The position numbers were made by a program, and so were the translations under genes. Under the pieces are notes generated by a model. That model was given only the letters and a program-made list of their open reading frames with translations, made no database searches and was not told where the DNA came from. From Geobacter sp. (GTDB lineage Bacteria; Desulfobacterota; Desulfuromonadia; Geobacterales; Pseudopelobacteraceae): a DNA stretch of 45,495 nt. Location: the NCBI GenBank assembly GCA_003151775.1, contig PLYK01000020.1:1-45495 (forward strand), written 5' to 3'. Below are positions 30,241-38,254 of the stretch, piece after piece. Position 1 is the first letter of the stretch. Each line of letters begins with the position of its first letter.

Positions 30241-30269
30241 TTGACAACATGTAGCCAGTTGGCTACACT
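30241..30269 (+). promoter_or_regulatory. Sigma70-type promoter (ttgaca-17-tacact) overlapping palindromic operator tgtagcca-gt-tggctaca (30250-30267)
   Basis: Read directly. Confidence 0.75.
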
Positions 30270-30275
30270 AAGTCC

Positions 30276-30371
30276 ATGGTGGAAATTCGCAAAACAGACC
30301 TTTTTGCTACGTGGCTTGACAACCTGCGCGATGTTCATGCAAAGGCTCGTGTCCTGACAAGGAACCTATAG
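30276..30371 (+). pseudogene. Truncated HigB/RelE-like (addiction module killer) toxin remnant
   Basis: Translates MVEIRKTDLFATWLDNLRDVHAKARVLTRNL*, resembling only the N-terminus of such toxins; upstream of an intact antitoxin. Confidence 0.65.
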
Positions 30372-30380
30372 GAGTTAACA

Positions 30381-30677
30381 ATGCCAAAAACCGCTACCAG
30401 TCGCTATGATGTTGCCGAGCATCTCCGGACTCCGGAGGAAATGGCAGCCTATCTTGAAGCATGCCTTGAAGAGGCTAACGGCGATGCAGCCTTCATCGCT
30501 AAAGCGCTCGGTGACATAGCACATGCCCAAGGAATGTCTCAAGTCGCTCGCGTTGCCGGTCTTTCCCGTGAAAGTCTTTATAAGGCGCTTTCAGGTGAAC
30601 GGGTACCAAGCTTCGATACAATCCTCAAAATCGTCGCGGCGCTGGGACTCAAACTGCACGCAGAAGCTGCTCGATAA
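30381..30677 (+). CDS. HigA-like antitoxin (addiction module antidote, HTH)
   Basis: AYLEACLEEANGDAAFIAKALGDIAHAQGMSQVARVAGLSRESLYKALSGERVPSFDTILKIVAALGLKL. Confidence 0.9.
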   Translation: MPKTATSRYDVAEHLRTPEEMAAYLEACLEEANGDAAFIAKALGDIAHAQGMSQVARVAGLSRESLYKALSGERVPSFDTILKIVAALGLKLHAEAAR

Positions 30678-30900
30678 ATTTTTTCATCGACATTGCCAGA
30701 CAATTGCTTTTTGGTGGAGTTACGTTACTGGTCACGCAACTCCAGACAGAATCGTGCCGGCTTTCAACAATTTCCTTTCCAATTCGTATCCGATCCCCGC
30801 AACCTTTCCTAAGGCCCGCTCACGGGCTCATCGATTTGTGCTGCATCAGCATGGCAATGAGGGAGCACGATGGGGTCATGTCTGCATTCTAGGTGGGTGT

Positions 30901-31176
30901 TCAAGTCTTACGGTCCCGGTCATAGGGGCTGATGACGTTTGTACACTCTTTGCAGCGATAAAAATATCGATCTTTTCTCAGGACCGTGTACAGGCCGAAG
31001 GCAAACAGCAGCATCCAGTCCATTACGCCGACAACCCAGCCGAAGTACCAGCCGGTTGCCAATCCGACCAAAAAACCGGCTATGATCCAGCGCACGCCAT
31101 ATCTTCTCCGGTCGGAGAGGGGGATTGTTTCACCGCAAAAACCGCATGCAGTGAATGGGGGGAAGTCCGTCGTCAC
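30901..31176 (-). CDS. Small zinc-ribbon-like membrane protein (GTG start overlapping nuoG stop)
   Basis: CGFCGET...two hydrophobic segments...YRCKECTN. Confidence 0.6.
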   Translation of the reverse strand: MTTDFPPFTACGFCGETIPLSDRRRYGVRWIIAGFLVGLATGWYFGWVVGVMDWMLLFAFGLYTVLRKDRYFYRCKECTNVISPYDRDRKT

Positions 31177-33245
31177 GCCTGTTCTCTCTGGTTGATTATG
31201 ACGCCGGCTCCTGTGGCATCCAGATCCTTCAATGCTTTCCACGGTCCGCTCAGCGGCTCATCCACCACGGCCTCGCCCAGGCGCTGCATCAGCAGGGCAA
31301 TAAGCCGTGCGGACGGGGCCACGTCGCCGCCGGGGGCGTCTATTCCGTGCACCCGCGGCGGGTGCAACTCGGGGGTGAGCCCCTTGATCGGCAGGCCGGG
31401 GTTCATCACCTTTTTGAAACGCTGGGCACGTCCCTCGTTATTGATATAGATGCCCTCCTGCTCCACCCAGGCGGTGGTGGGCAGCACCACCCCGGCCCGC
31501 GCCACCAGCCCGGTGGGCCGCCAGTCAGCGGCTGCGAGCACGGCGATCCCTTGCGGGAGTTCGTGGTGGAGGTCGGCCTCAAAGGAGATGATCCCCTTAA
31601 TCCGGCCATCGGCAAGGGCCGCTGACAGCGCCACGCCATGATGCTGCCGGGCCAGTTCGGCGCAGCCGAAGGCGTTTGGGCCGTCCAGGATGAAGGCCAG
31701 TTTCGGTTCCGGTTGAAGTCCCCCTTTGTCAAAGGGGGATTGAGGGGGATTTGCCGTTTCGATGGATGATGAAATCCCCCCCGACCCCCCTTTTGTAAAG
31801 GGGAGAGCAAAGGCAGATTGAATATTTTTTAACGCCTCTAACCCCTGGCGGCTGGTGCCGCAGATGATGACCGGGCGCTTGGTCTCTGCCAGCGGCACGT
31901 CGGCCAGGGAGGCGATATACTCGAATTTGAACGGAAGGGGCCCCCTCACCCGGCCTTCGGCCACCCTCTCCCCAGGGGAGAGGGGAGGCTGTGTGCCTTC
32001 TCCCTCCGGGAGAAGGGCAGGATGAGGGGCTATGGCGTACACCCGCGCCCCGCTCCGCCACGCCTGGCGCACGGCCAGGGCCATCATGGGGGCCTCGTCC
32101 AAGAGGTCGCACCCCACAAGGACCACCAGGTCGGCGCTGCGCACATCCTCCTGGGAGGCGCTGTTCTCCGTTGTCAAGAGCGAGACCGCCTTACCTGTCA
32201 GTTCGGCACGGTCCGTGTCGTTGAACAGGCAGAGCGTGCCGGCGCCGAGCATCTCCCGCAAGCGGGCGGCCATGATGTTCCCCGCAAGGTCCATGCGGGT
32301 AGAACCCACAATGGCCAGGCTGTCCGGACCGTGCAGTTCCAGGAATTCGCCCAGGAGCGTCGCCAGGGCGTCCAGGGCCTCGTCCAGGCTGACCGGCTTC
32401 CCGTCCACCAGGGCTTGGCGCGGCCGTTCCGGGGTATTGACGCCGGCGTTTGAGAAGCGTCCTTTGTCGCAGATGAACCAGCCGTTGACATGATCGTTCC
32501 TGCGGGCCGTTGTCTTGAGCAGTTCGCGGTAGCGCGCCATGGGAACGGTGTTGCACCCCAGGGAGCAGTGGGGGCAGACCGAGGGGGCCATGTCGTAGTC
32601 CCAGTAGCGGGCGCGGAAGCGGGCGGTCTTGTCGGTGAAGACCCCGGTGGGGCAGATGTCCACCAGGTTACCGGAAAAGGGGGATTGAAGCGGCCCGTCG
32701 TCCTGGCGGCCGAAGTAGACGATGGCGGCCCGCCCCATGGCGCCGAAGTCGGCGCCGCCGGCGTACTCCTGGTAGAAGCGGGAGCAGCGGTAGCACTGGA
32801 TGCAGCGGTTCATCTCGTGTTCGATGAACTCGCCCAGGTACTGGTTGTTGTAGGTGCGTTTTTTGCCGTCATAGCGCCGGATGCCGTGGCCCCCCGCAAT
32901 GGTGAAGTCCTGTAACTGGCACTCGCCCCCCTCGTCGCAGACCGGACAGTCGTGGGGGTGGTTGATCATCAGCCACTCGATGACGCTCTTGCGCATGGCC
33001 ATCGCCTCGTCGTCGGTGGTGGAGACCACCATGCCGTCCTGGGCCGGCAACATGCAGGACATCTGCACCCCCTTGACCGGACCGTCCAGCATCTTCACGG
33101 CGCAGACCCGGCAGGCGCCGGCCTTGCCCAGGGCAGGGTGCCAGCAGAAATGGGGGATGGGGATATCCACCGACTGGGCCGCTTCGAGCACAGTGGTCCC
33201 CTCGGGGACTTCAACCGGTATGTTGTCGATGATTAGTTTGATCAT
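31173..33245 (-). CDS. nuoG: NADH-quinone oxidoreductase subunit G-like (2Fe-2S/4Fe-4S, molybdopterin-fold)
   Basis: HFCWHPALGKAGACRVCAVKM; HDCPVCDEGGECQLQD; RCIQCYRCSRF; CPHCSLGCNTVP. Confidence 0.93.
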   Translation of the reverse strand: MIKLIIDNIPVEVPEGTTVLEAAQSVDIPIPHFCWHPALGKAGACRVCAVKMLDGPVKGVQMSCMLPAQDGMVVSTTDDEAMAMRKSVIEWLMINHPHDCPVCDEGGECQLQDFTIAGGHGIRRYDGKKRTYNNQYLGEFIEHEMNRCIQCYRCSRFYQEYAGGADFGAMGRAAIVYFGRQDDGPLQSPFSGNLVDICPTGVFTDKTARFRARYWDYDMAPSVCPHCSLGCNTVPMARYRELLKTTARRNDHVNGWFICDKGRFSNAGVNTPERPRQALVDGKPVSLDEALDALATLLGEFLELHGPDSLAIVGSTRMDLAGNIMAARLREMLGAGTLCLFNDTDRAELTGKAVSLLTTENSASQEDVRSADLVVLVGCDLLDEAPMMALAVRQAWRSGARVYAIAPHPALLPEGEGTQPPLSPGERVAEGRVRGPLPFKFEYIASLADVPLAETKRPVIICGTSRQGLEALKNIQSAFALPFTKGGSGGISSSIETANPPQSPFDKGGLQPEPKLAFILDGPNAFGCAELARQHHGVALSAALADGRIKGIISFEADLHHELPQGIAVLAAADWRPTGLVARAGVVLPTTAWVEQEGIYINNEGRAQRFKKVMNPGLPIKGLTPELHPPRVHGIDAPGGDVAPSARLIALLMQRLGEAVVDEPLSGPWKALKDLDATGAGVIINQREQA
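31718..31806. repeat. Palindromic repeat element inserted in frame in nuoG (element A)
   Basis: tccccctttgtcaaagggggattgagggggattt ... gaaatcccccccgaccccccttttgtaaagggga; encodes LPFTKGGSGGISSSIETANPPQSPFDKGGLQ. Confidence 0.88.
31936..32030. repeat. Second palindromic repeat element inserted in frame in nuoG (element B)
   Basis: gccccctcacccggccttcggccaccctctccccaggggagagggg ... ccttctccctccgggagaagggcaggatgaggggc; encodes PHPALLPEGEGTQPPLSPGERVAEGRVRGPLP. Confidence 0.88.
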
Positions 33246-33254
33246 TTTCGATGT

Positions 33255-34520
33255 TCAATTCCCCAAAGGGCATTTCCCCCCGGTGATATGCTCCCTCACC
33301 TCGTCCTCGAACAACCTCAGCATCCCCTCCACTGGTCCCATGGCGCCGGGGGCAAGGGCGCAGAAGGCGTAGTTCAGCATGTGGACATGTTCCCGCAGGA
33401 TGTCGATATCGGACGCTTCGCCATGGCCGGCTTCGATTCTCTCCAGGATGTGCTGCACAAAGGGGAGCCCTTCCCGGCAGGGGGTGCACCAGCCGCAGGA
33501 TTCCCGGGCAAAGAAGCGGACCAGGTTGAGGGTTGCTGCCACCATGCAGGTGGTCTGGTCGAAGACCACAACCCCGCCGGTGCCCAGGCGCGAGCCGGCC
33601 TTGGCCACCGGGTCGAAGTCCATGGCCACTGCCCAGTGTTCCTTGGTGAAATAGGGAGTGGACGCCCCGCCGGGGATGCAGGCCTTGAAGCTGCTGCCGG
33701 GCCGCATGCCGCCGCAGTGGGTGTCGATGATCTCGCCCAGTGGGATGCCGATGGGAAGTTCCAGGCAGATGGGGTTGCGCACGTGGCCGCTGACGCAGAA
33801 GAGCTTGGTGCCGGAACCTTCCGGCGTGGCGGCCAGGGCCTTGAACCAGGCCGGACCGTGGGCGACGATGGCCGGTATATTGGCCAGGGTCTCCACGTTG
33901 TTTACTACCGTGGGCTGGCCCCACAGCCCCTTTACGGCCGGAAAGGGGGGTTTGACCCGGGGATTGGCCCTGATCCCCTCCAGGGCGTTCATCAGGGCGG
34001 TCTCCTCGCCGCAGATGTAGCGGCCGGCCGACAGGTGCACGTCCAGTTCCAGGCTGAAGCCGCTGCCGCAGATGTCGCTGCCCAGGAAGCCGGCCTTGTG
34101 GGCAAAGTCTATGGCGCTGCGCAGGTTAAGGGCAGCCTGCTCGTAGCCGCGGCGGATGAAGATGAAGGCGCGCTCCACCCCCAGGGCAAAGCTGGTCAGG
34201 GCCATCCCCTCCACCAGCAGGTGCGGGTTGTGCTCCAGCAGCACCCGGTCCTTGTATGTGCCAGGCTCCATCTCGTCGCTGTTGCAGATCAGGTAGCGCG
34301 GCCCCGGCAGGTCGCGGGGGACGAACGACCACTTCCTGCCGGTGGGAAATCCTGCCCCGCCCCGTCCCCGCAGGCCGGAGTCGATCACTGCCTGCTGCAC
34401 GTCGTTGGGCGACATCCCGGCCAGCGCCTTCCGGAGGGTCTGGAAACCGCCGTCGGCCAGGTATTCGTCAAAGGTCACGGCCCGGTCGGGAGGGTTATTT
34501 TTGAAGAGGATAGTGTCCAC
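33255..34520 (-). CDS. nuoF: NADH-quinone oxidoreductase subunit F-like (flavoprotein)
   Basis: GLRGRGGAGFPTGRKW; CNSDEMEPGTYKDR; ESCGWCTPCREG. Confidence 0.95.
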   Translation of the reverse strand: MDTILFKNNPPDRAVTFDEYLADGGFQTLRKALAGMSPNDVQQAVIDSGLRGRGGAGFPTGRKWSFVPRDLPGPRYLICNSDEMEPGTYKDRVLLEHNPHLLVEGMALTSFALGVERAFIFIRRGYEQAALNLRSAIDFAHKAGFLGSDICGSGFSLELDVHLSAGRYICGEETALMNALEGIRANPRVKPPFPAVKGLWGQPTVVNNVETLANIPAIVAHGPAWFKALAATPEGSGTKLFCVSGHVRNPICLELPIGIPLGEIIDTHCGGMRPGSSFKACIPGGASTPYFTKEHWAVAMDFDPVAKAGSRLGTGGVVVFDQTTCMVAATLNLVRFFARESCGWCTPCREGLPFVQHILERIEAGHGEASDIDILREHVHMLNYAFCALAPGAMGPVEGMLRLFEDEVREHITGGKCPLGN

Positions 34521-34521
34521 G

Positions 34522-34995
34522 TTACCGGGACTCCCGGTGGCCGGCGATGATGGCTGCGGCCTGTTCCGGGGAGACCGGGCCGAAGAGACGGTCGCCGATC
34601 ATCAGGGCCGGGCCGTTGCCGCAGTTGCCCAGGCAGCAGCAGGGGAGCAGGGTAACGGCGTTGTCGGCGGTAGTTGCGCCGGCCGCGATCCCCAGGCGCT
34701 GCTCCAGGTGGCGCAGGAGTGTTTCGCCCCCCATGGCCCAGCAGGAGATGGAGTCGCACACGTGCACCACCACCCGTCCCACCGGCCGGCGGTAGATCAT
34801 CTCGTAGAAGGTGGCCAACTCCTCCACCTGCAGGGGGGAGAGCCCTAAGAGGAGGGCGGCGTCTGCCACGGCCTCGTCGGTAAGCCAGCCATAGTGGCGC
34901 TGCAACCCCTTCATAACGTCCACCGCGGCTTCGCGGGGGGTAATGGCCTTGGCTACGCGCTGTTCCAGTTCCTGTCTAAGTTGTGTCGGGATCAT
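34522..34995 (-). CDS. nuoE: NADH-quinone oxidoreductase subunit E-like (2Fe-2S thioredoxin fold)
   Basis: GLSPLQVEELATFYEMIYRRPVGRVVVHVCDSISCWAMGG; LLPCCCLGNCGNGPALMIGD. Confidence 0.94.
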   Translation of the reverse strand: MIPTQLRQELEQRVAKAITPREAAVDVMKGLQRHYGWLTDEAVADAALLLGLSPLQVEELATFYEMIYRRPVGRVVVHVCDSISCWAMGGETLLRHLEQRLGIAAGATTADNAVTLLPCCCLGNCGNGPALMIGDRLFGPVSPEQAAAIIAGHRESR

Positions 34996-35038
34996 GAAGA
35001 TAGATTATAAATGCTTTGCAGGCCGTGGCAAGGGGAAA

Positions 35039-36184
35039 TCACGGCAAAAAGTGCGCGAAGACCTGGTTGGAGAGGAGCATGCCGCGCCTGGTGAGGCGGA
35101 CCCTGTCGACGGCCGTTTCAAGCAGTTCCAGGGTCGTCAGCTTCGACACCTCCCTCCCGAACATTTCATCCAGGCCGGCCCCGAATTCCCGGCGGAACGC
35201 GTTTTTGTCCACGCCGTCCGCCATGCGCAATCCCAGGAACATGAACTCGGCCATGGCATCCTGCCGGGCGAGGGTCTGTACGTCCTGATGAGGAAGGCGA
35301 CCCTGGGCCACCGCCCGCGCATAGGCGTCAAGGTCTGCCGGGTTGCCGAAACGGACGCCGTACCCCGTGCGCAGGAAGGAGTGAGCCCCGGCCCCCAGCC
35401 CCAGGTAGCCGTCCCTGCGCCAGTAGCCGCTGTTGTGGTCCGAACGGCGGCCGGGCAGGGCGTAGTTGGCGATCTCGTAATGCTCGTAGCCGGCGGCCGT
35501 CAGGAGGTCGTCCGCCTCCTCGAACATGGCCGCCGCCAGATCCTCGTCCGGGAGAAGCGGGCTATCCTCGCCGTACCGCGCTGCAAAAGGGGTGCCCTCC
35601 TCCACGGTCAATCCGTAGACTGAGATGTGTTCCGGCGCCAGGGCAAGGGCCTGTTCCAGTTCGTGGCGCCACATGGGGAGGGTCTGGTCCGGCAGGGCAT
35701 GGATCAGGTCGATGCCGATGTTGGCAAATCCCGCATCCCTGGCCGCCTGAAAGGCCTCCTTGGCCTCTGTTGCACTGTGGATGCGCCCCAGTATCGTGAG
35801 CAAGGGGTCGTGGAAGGACTGCACGCCGATGGAGAGGCGGTTGACGCCGGCGGCGCGGAAGGCCGCCAATCGTTCCAGGTCCACGGTGCCCGGATTGGCC
35901 TCCAGGGTGATCTCGGCCTCCCGCCCCAGGCCGAACAGGGTTTCCGCCTGCTGCAGGAGCCGTGCAACCTGGCGGGGATCGAGCAGGGAGGGGGTGCCTC
36001 CGCCGAAATAGACCGACTTAAGCGGCCTCTCCGCTCTGAAGGCTTGGGCTGCCAGGCCCATCTCCGCCTGCAGGGTGTCGCCATACCCTTCCAGGTCGCC
36101 GGCGGCAGGTTCCTGGGAGACAAAGGCGCAGTAGGGGCATTTGCGGCGGCAGAAGGGGATATGGAGGTAAAGACGAGTGAACAT
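35039..36184 (-). CDS. hemW: HemW-like radical SAM protein (coproporphyrinogen III oxidase-like)
   Basis: LYLHIPFCRRKCPYCAF; SVYFGGGTPSLL; RLSIGVQSF. Confidence 0.94.
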   Translation of the reverse strand: MFTRLYLHIPFCRRKCPYCAFVSQEPAAGDLEGYGDTLQAEMGLAAQAFRAERPLKSVYFGGGTPSLLDPRQVARLLQQAETLFGLGREAEITLEANPGTVDLERLAAFRAAGVNRLSIGVQSFHDPLLTILGRIHSATEAKEAFQAARDAGFANIGIDLIHALPDQTLPMWRHELEQALALAPEHISVYGLTVEEGTPFAARYGEDSPLLPDEDLAAAMFEEADDLLTAAGYEHYEIANYALPGRRSDHNSGYWRRDGYLGLGAGAHSFLRTGYGVRFGNPADLDAYARAVAQGRLPHQDVQTLARQDAMAEFMFLGLRMADGVDKNAFRREFGAGLDEMFGREVSKLTTLELLETAVDRVRLTRRGMLLSNQVFAHFLP

Positions 36185-36236
36185 CAGGACGTAAGGTGGG
36201 CCGTGGGGATTGCGGTAACAGATGGAGACGCGGGCT

Positions 36237-36353
36237 TCATTTTTTCTTCAGGCTTTTAATATGCTCCTTGAAATGCTTGATAACGGCGGGAAGAAGCGAA
36301 ATAAGAACCACTGCAACTATCCCCAGGAGGATCAAAATTTTTTTATCAGGCAC
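36237..36353 (-). CDS. Putative 38-aa single-TM microprotein (GTG start), absent from the supplied ORF list
   Basis: Manual translation MPDKKILILLGIVAVVLISLLPAVIKHFKEHIKSLKKK. Confidence 0.4.
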   Translation of the reverse strand: MPDKKILILLGIVAVVLISLLPAVIKHFKEHIKSLKKK

Positions 36354-36424
36354 ACAGCCCCCTTTTGAAGGTATCTTATGTTTACAGTCTATTTATAAGA
36401 AATCCGGATAAAGAATACAACATT

Positions 36425-36660
36425 TATAACAAGCAATGGTTCTTCACGGTTGTGAGTATGGCCTGGAACGCCAGGACTTAGGCATTCTAAGCGAGAGAAG
36501 CCGGGAAGGCGTCACGGATTCAGGACAAAGTTTATGGATTGCAATTTCAGCCGGATTGAGTACAATGTGCCGTCAACTCGGACGCCCTGCTGAGGTATCT
36601 GAAAACTCTGAAATAGCAGCGACGCTAACCAAAGGCCTGCCCCGCGGCGGGCCTTTATTC
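36425..36660 (+). ncRNA. Candidate structured RNA / leader ending in an intrinsic terminator
   Basis: Consecutive hairpins (cctgg-aacg-ccagg; cttag-gcatt-ctaag) followed by terminator at about 36627-36660; no family identified. Confidence 0.35.
36627..36660 (+). terminator. Intrinsic terminator upstream of the DUF507 genes
   Basis: aaaggcctgccccgcggcgggcctttattcttt. Confidence 0.75.
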
Positions 36661-36671
36661 TTTGGGGGCAT

Positions 36672-36959
36672 ATGCGACTGAGAGAAGACCAGATACACCG
36701 ACTGGCCGAAAAGGTGTACAATGACCTTGCCAACGATGGGCTGATCACGCCCAAGGGGGAGCGGAGCGCCGTGGTGGCGGGGATCGTCAAGACCATTAGC
36801 CGGGATTTCAGCCGCGAGCAACAGCTGGAGCGCGACGCCGAACGGCTGCTGGACGAGACCGTAGCCGCTATGGGGCGGGGCGCCGCTGAGATCGACAGGC
36901 GCAAGATGCTCAGGCTGATCAAGGAAAAGCTGGCAAAGGAACGGAAGATCGTATTATGA
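36672..36959 (+). CDS. DUF507 family protein
   Basis: MRLREDQIHRLAEKVYNDLANDGLI...; 95 aa. Confidence 0.85.
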   Translation: MRLREDQIHRLAEKVYNDLANDGLITPKGERSAVVAGIVKTISRDFSREQQLERDAERLLDETVAAMGRGAAEIDRRKMLRLIKEKLAKERKIVL

Positions 36960-37216
36960 GCCTCTCGGAAGACCGCATATCCCACATGGCCCACGAGGTC
37001 GTGGATTTCATATGGAGCGAAGACCTGGCCGATGTAACCGACGAAAGCCGGGCCCTGGCCCGGGTCAAGCAATCCCTGGGCGCCTTCTTCGGCGCCGTGG
37101 AGGAGATCGACGAGGCGGTGCGCGCCAAGCTTCGGAACCGTGCGCCGGGAAGCCGGGACTGGGATGTCCTCTACCAGAAGTTCTACCAGGAAGAGCTGGC
37201 AAAGCGGCATCTGTAA
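36956..37216 (+). CDS. DUF507 family protein (second copy)
   Basis: MSLSEDRISHMAHEVVDFIWSEDL...; overlaps first copy by 4 nt. Confidence 0.83.
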   Translation: MSLSEDRISHMAHEVVDFIWSEDLADVTDESRALARVKQSLGAFFGAVEEIDEAVRAKLRNRAPGSRDWDVLYQKFYQEELAKRHL

Positions 37217-37238
37217 CTCAAAACGGAAAGATCACAAC

Positions 37239-38120
37239 ATGCTCGACCCCGAACTCACAGCACAGCTCAAGCGGGTGCTGACCTCGCTGGAACAACTCCT
37301 GCCGCGACCCATCCCGGCTATCGACTGGTCCGTCACTACTGCCGCCAACTGGCGCCGCCACTCCTTTGCCGGTTACCTGGAGCCGCTGGACGTAGTGGCG
37401 GGCATCACTCTGGACGACCTCCTGGGTATCGACGAACAGAAGCGGGTGGTCGAGGAGAATACCCGCCAGTTCCTGGCCGGGCTGCCGGCCAACAACTGTC
37501 TGTTGTGGGGGACCCGGGGGACCGGCAAGTCGTCCCTGGTGCGGGCCATCCTCGACAGCTATGCGGTCCGGGGGCTGCGGGTCATCCAGGTGGACAAGGA
37601 CGATCTGGTGCACCTGCCGGATATCGTCGATGTCATCAAGACAGAGCCGTACCGTTTTCTCGTATTCTCCGACGACGTCTCCTTCGAAACCGGCGAGTCC
37701 AGCTACAAGATGCTGAAGAGCGCCCTGGACGGCTCTGTCTACGCGCCGCCGGAGAATGTCCTGATCTGCGTCACCTCCAACCGCCGTCACCTGGTGCCCG
37801 AGTACGAGAGTGACAACCGCGGGGCCATGCTCTATAATAATGAACTCCACCACGGCGAGGCGGTGGAGGAGAAGATCTCCCTGTCCGGGCGCTTCGGCCT
37901 CTGGGTGGGCTTTCACCCCTTCAGCCAGGACCAGTACGTTGAGGTGGTCAGCCAGTGGGTGGGCAAGCTGTGCGTCAGGCTGGACACCGAGCCGATCTGG
38001 GATGACGAGACCCGGCAGGCGGCCATCCTCTGGTCCCAGCAAAAAGGGGACTGCAGCGGCCGCATCGCCTACCAGTTCGCCAGCCATTGGGTGGGAAAGC
38101 GCTTATTGGCCCAGCGTTAA
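37239..38120 (+). CDS. DUF815 family AAA ATPase
   Basis: NNCLLWGTRGTGKSSLVRAIL Walker A; VFSDDVSFE; TSNRRHLVPE. Confidence 0.9.
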   Translation: MLDPELTAQLKRVLTSLEQLLPRPIPAIDWSVTTAANWRRHSFAGYLEPLDVVAGITLDDLLGIDEQKRVVEENTRQFLAGLPANNCLLWGTRGTGKSSLVRAILDSYAVRGLRVIQVDKDDLVHLPDIVDVIKTEPYRFLVFSDDVSFETGESSYKMLKSALDGSVYAPPENVLICVTSNRRHLVPEYESDNRGAMLYNNELHHGEAVEEKISLSGRFGLWVGFHPFSQDQYVEVVSQWVGKLCVRLDTEPIWDDETRQAAILWSQQKGDCSGRIAYQFASHWVGKRLLAQR

Positions 38121-38205
38121 AGGCCGATTTCTGCCACAGGGACACAGAGACGCAGAGGAAAATCAAGGTAAGCGAATAGAAAAGTAAAAACGAATTGAGT
38201 TACAG

Positions 38206-38238
38206 CAGGGCCATGGGCACGTGCCCGCGGCCCTTTTT
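38206..38238 (+). terminator. Rho-independent terminator
   Basis: agggccatgggcacgtgcccgcggccctttttc. Confidence 0.85.
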
Positions 38239-38254
38239 CACGAAAGGCAGGTTC

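Noticed and set aside
33288-34550. 420-aa plus-strand ORF opposite nuoF
   Set aside because: Antisense shadow ORF; nuoF is unambiguous by motifs and the shadow protein has no recognisable domain.
36425-36660. Assignment as 6S RNA, SRP RNA or GEMM riboswitch
   Set aside because: By eye the conserved cores (e.g. SRP ggtcaggtccggaaggaagca, GEMM cacagggcaaac) are absent; left as an unnamed candidate.
36436-36681. 81-aa plus-strand ORF before the DUF507 gene
   Set aside because: It spans the terminator hairpin and lacks an RBS or recognisable protein features; better explained as leader or non-coding RNA.
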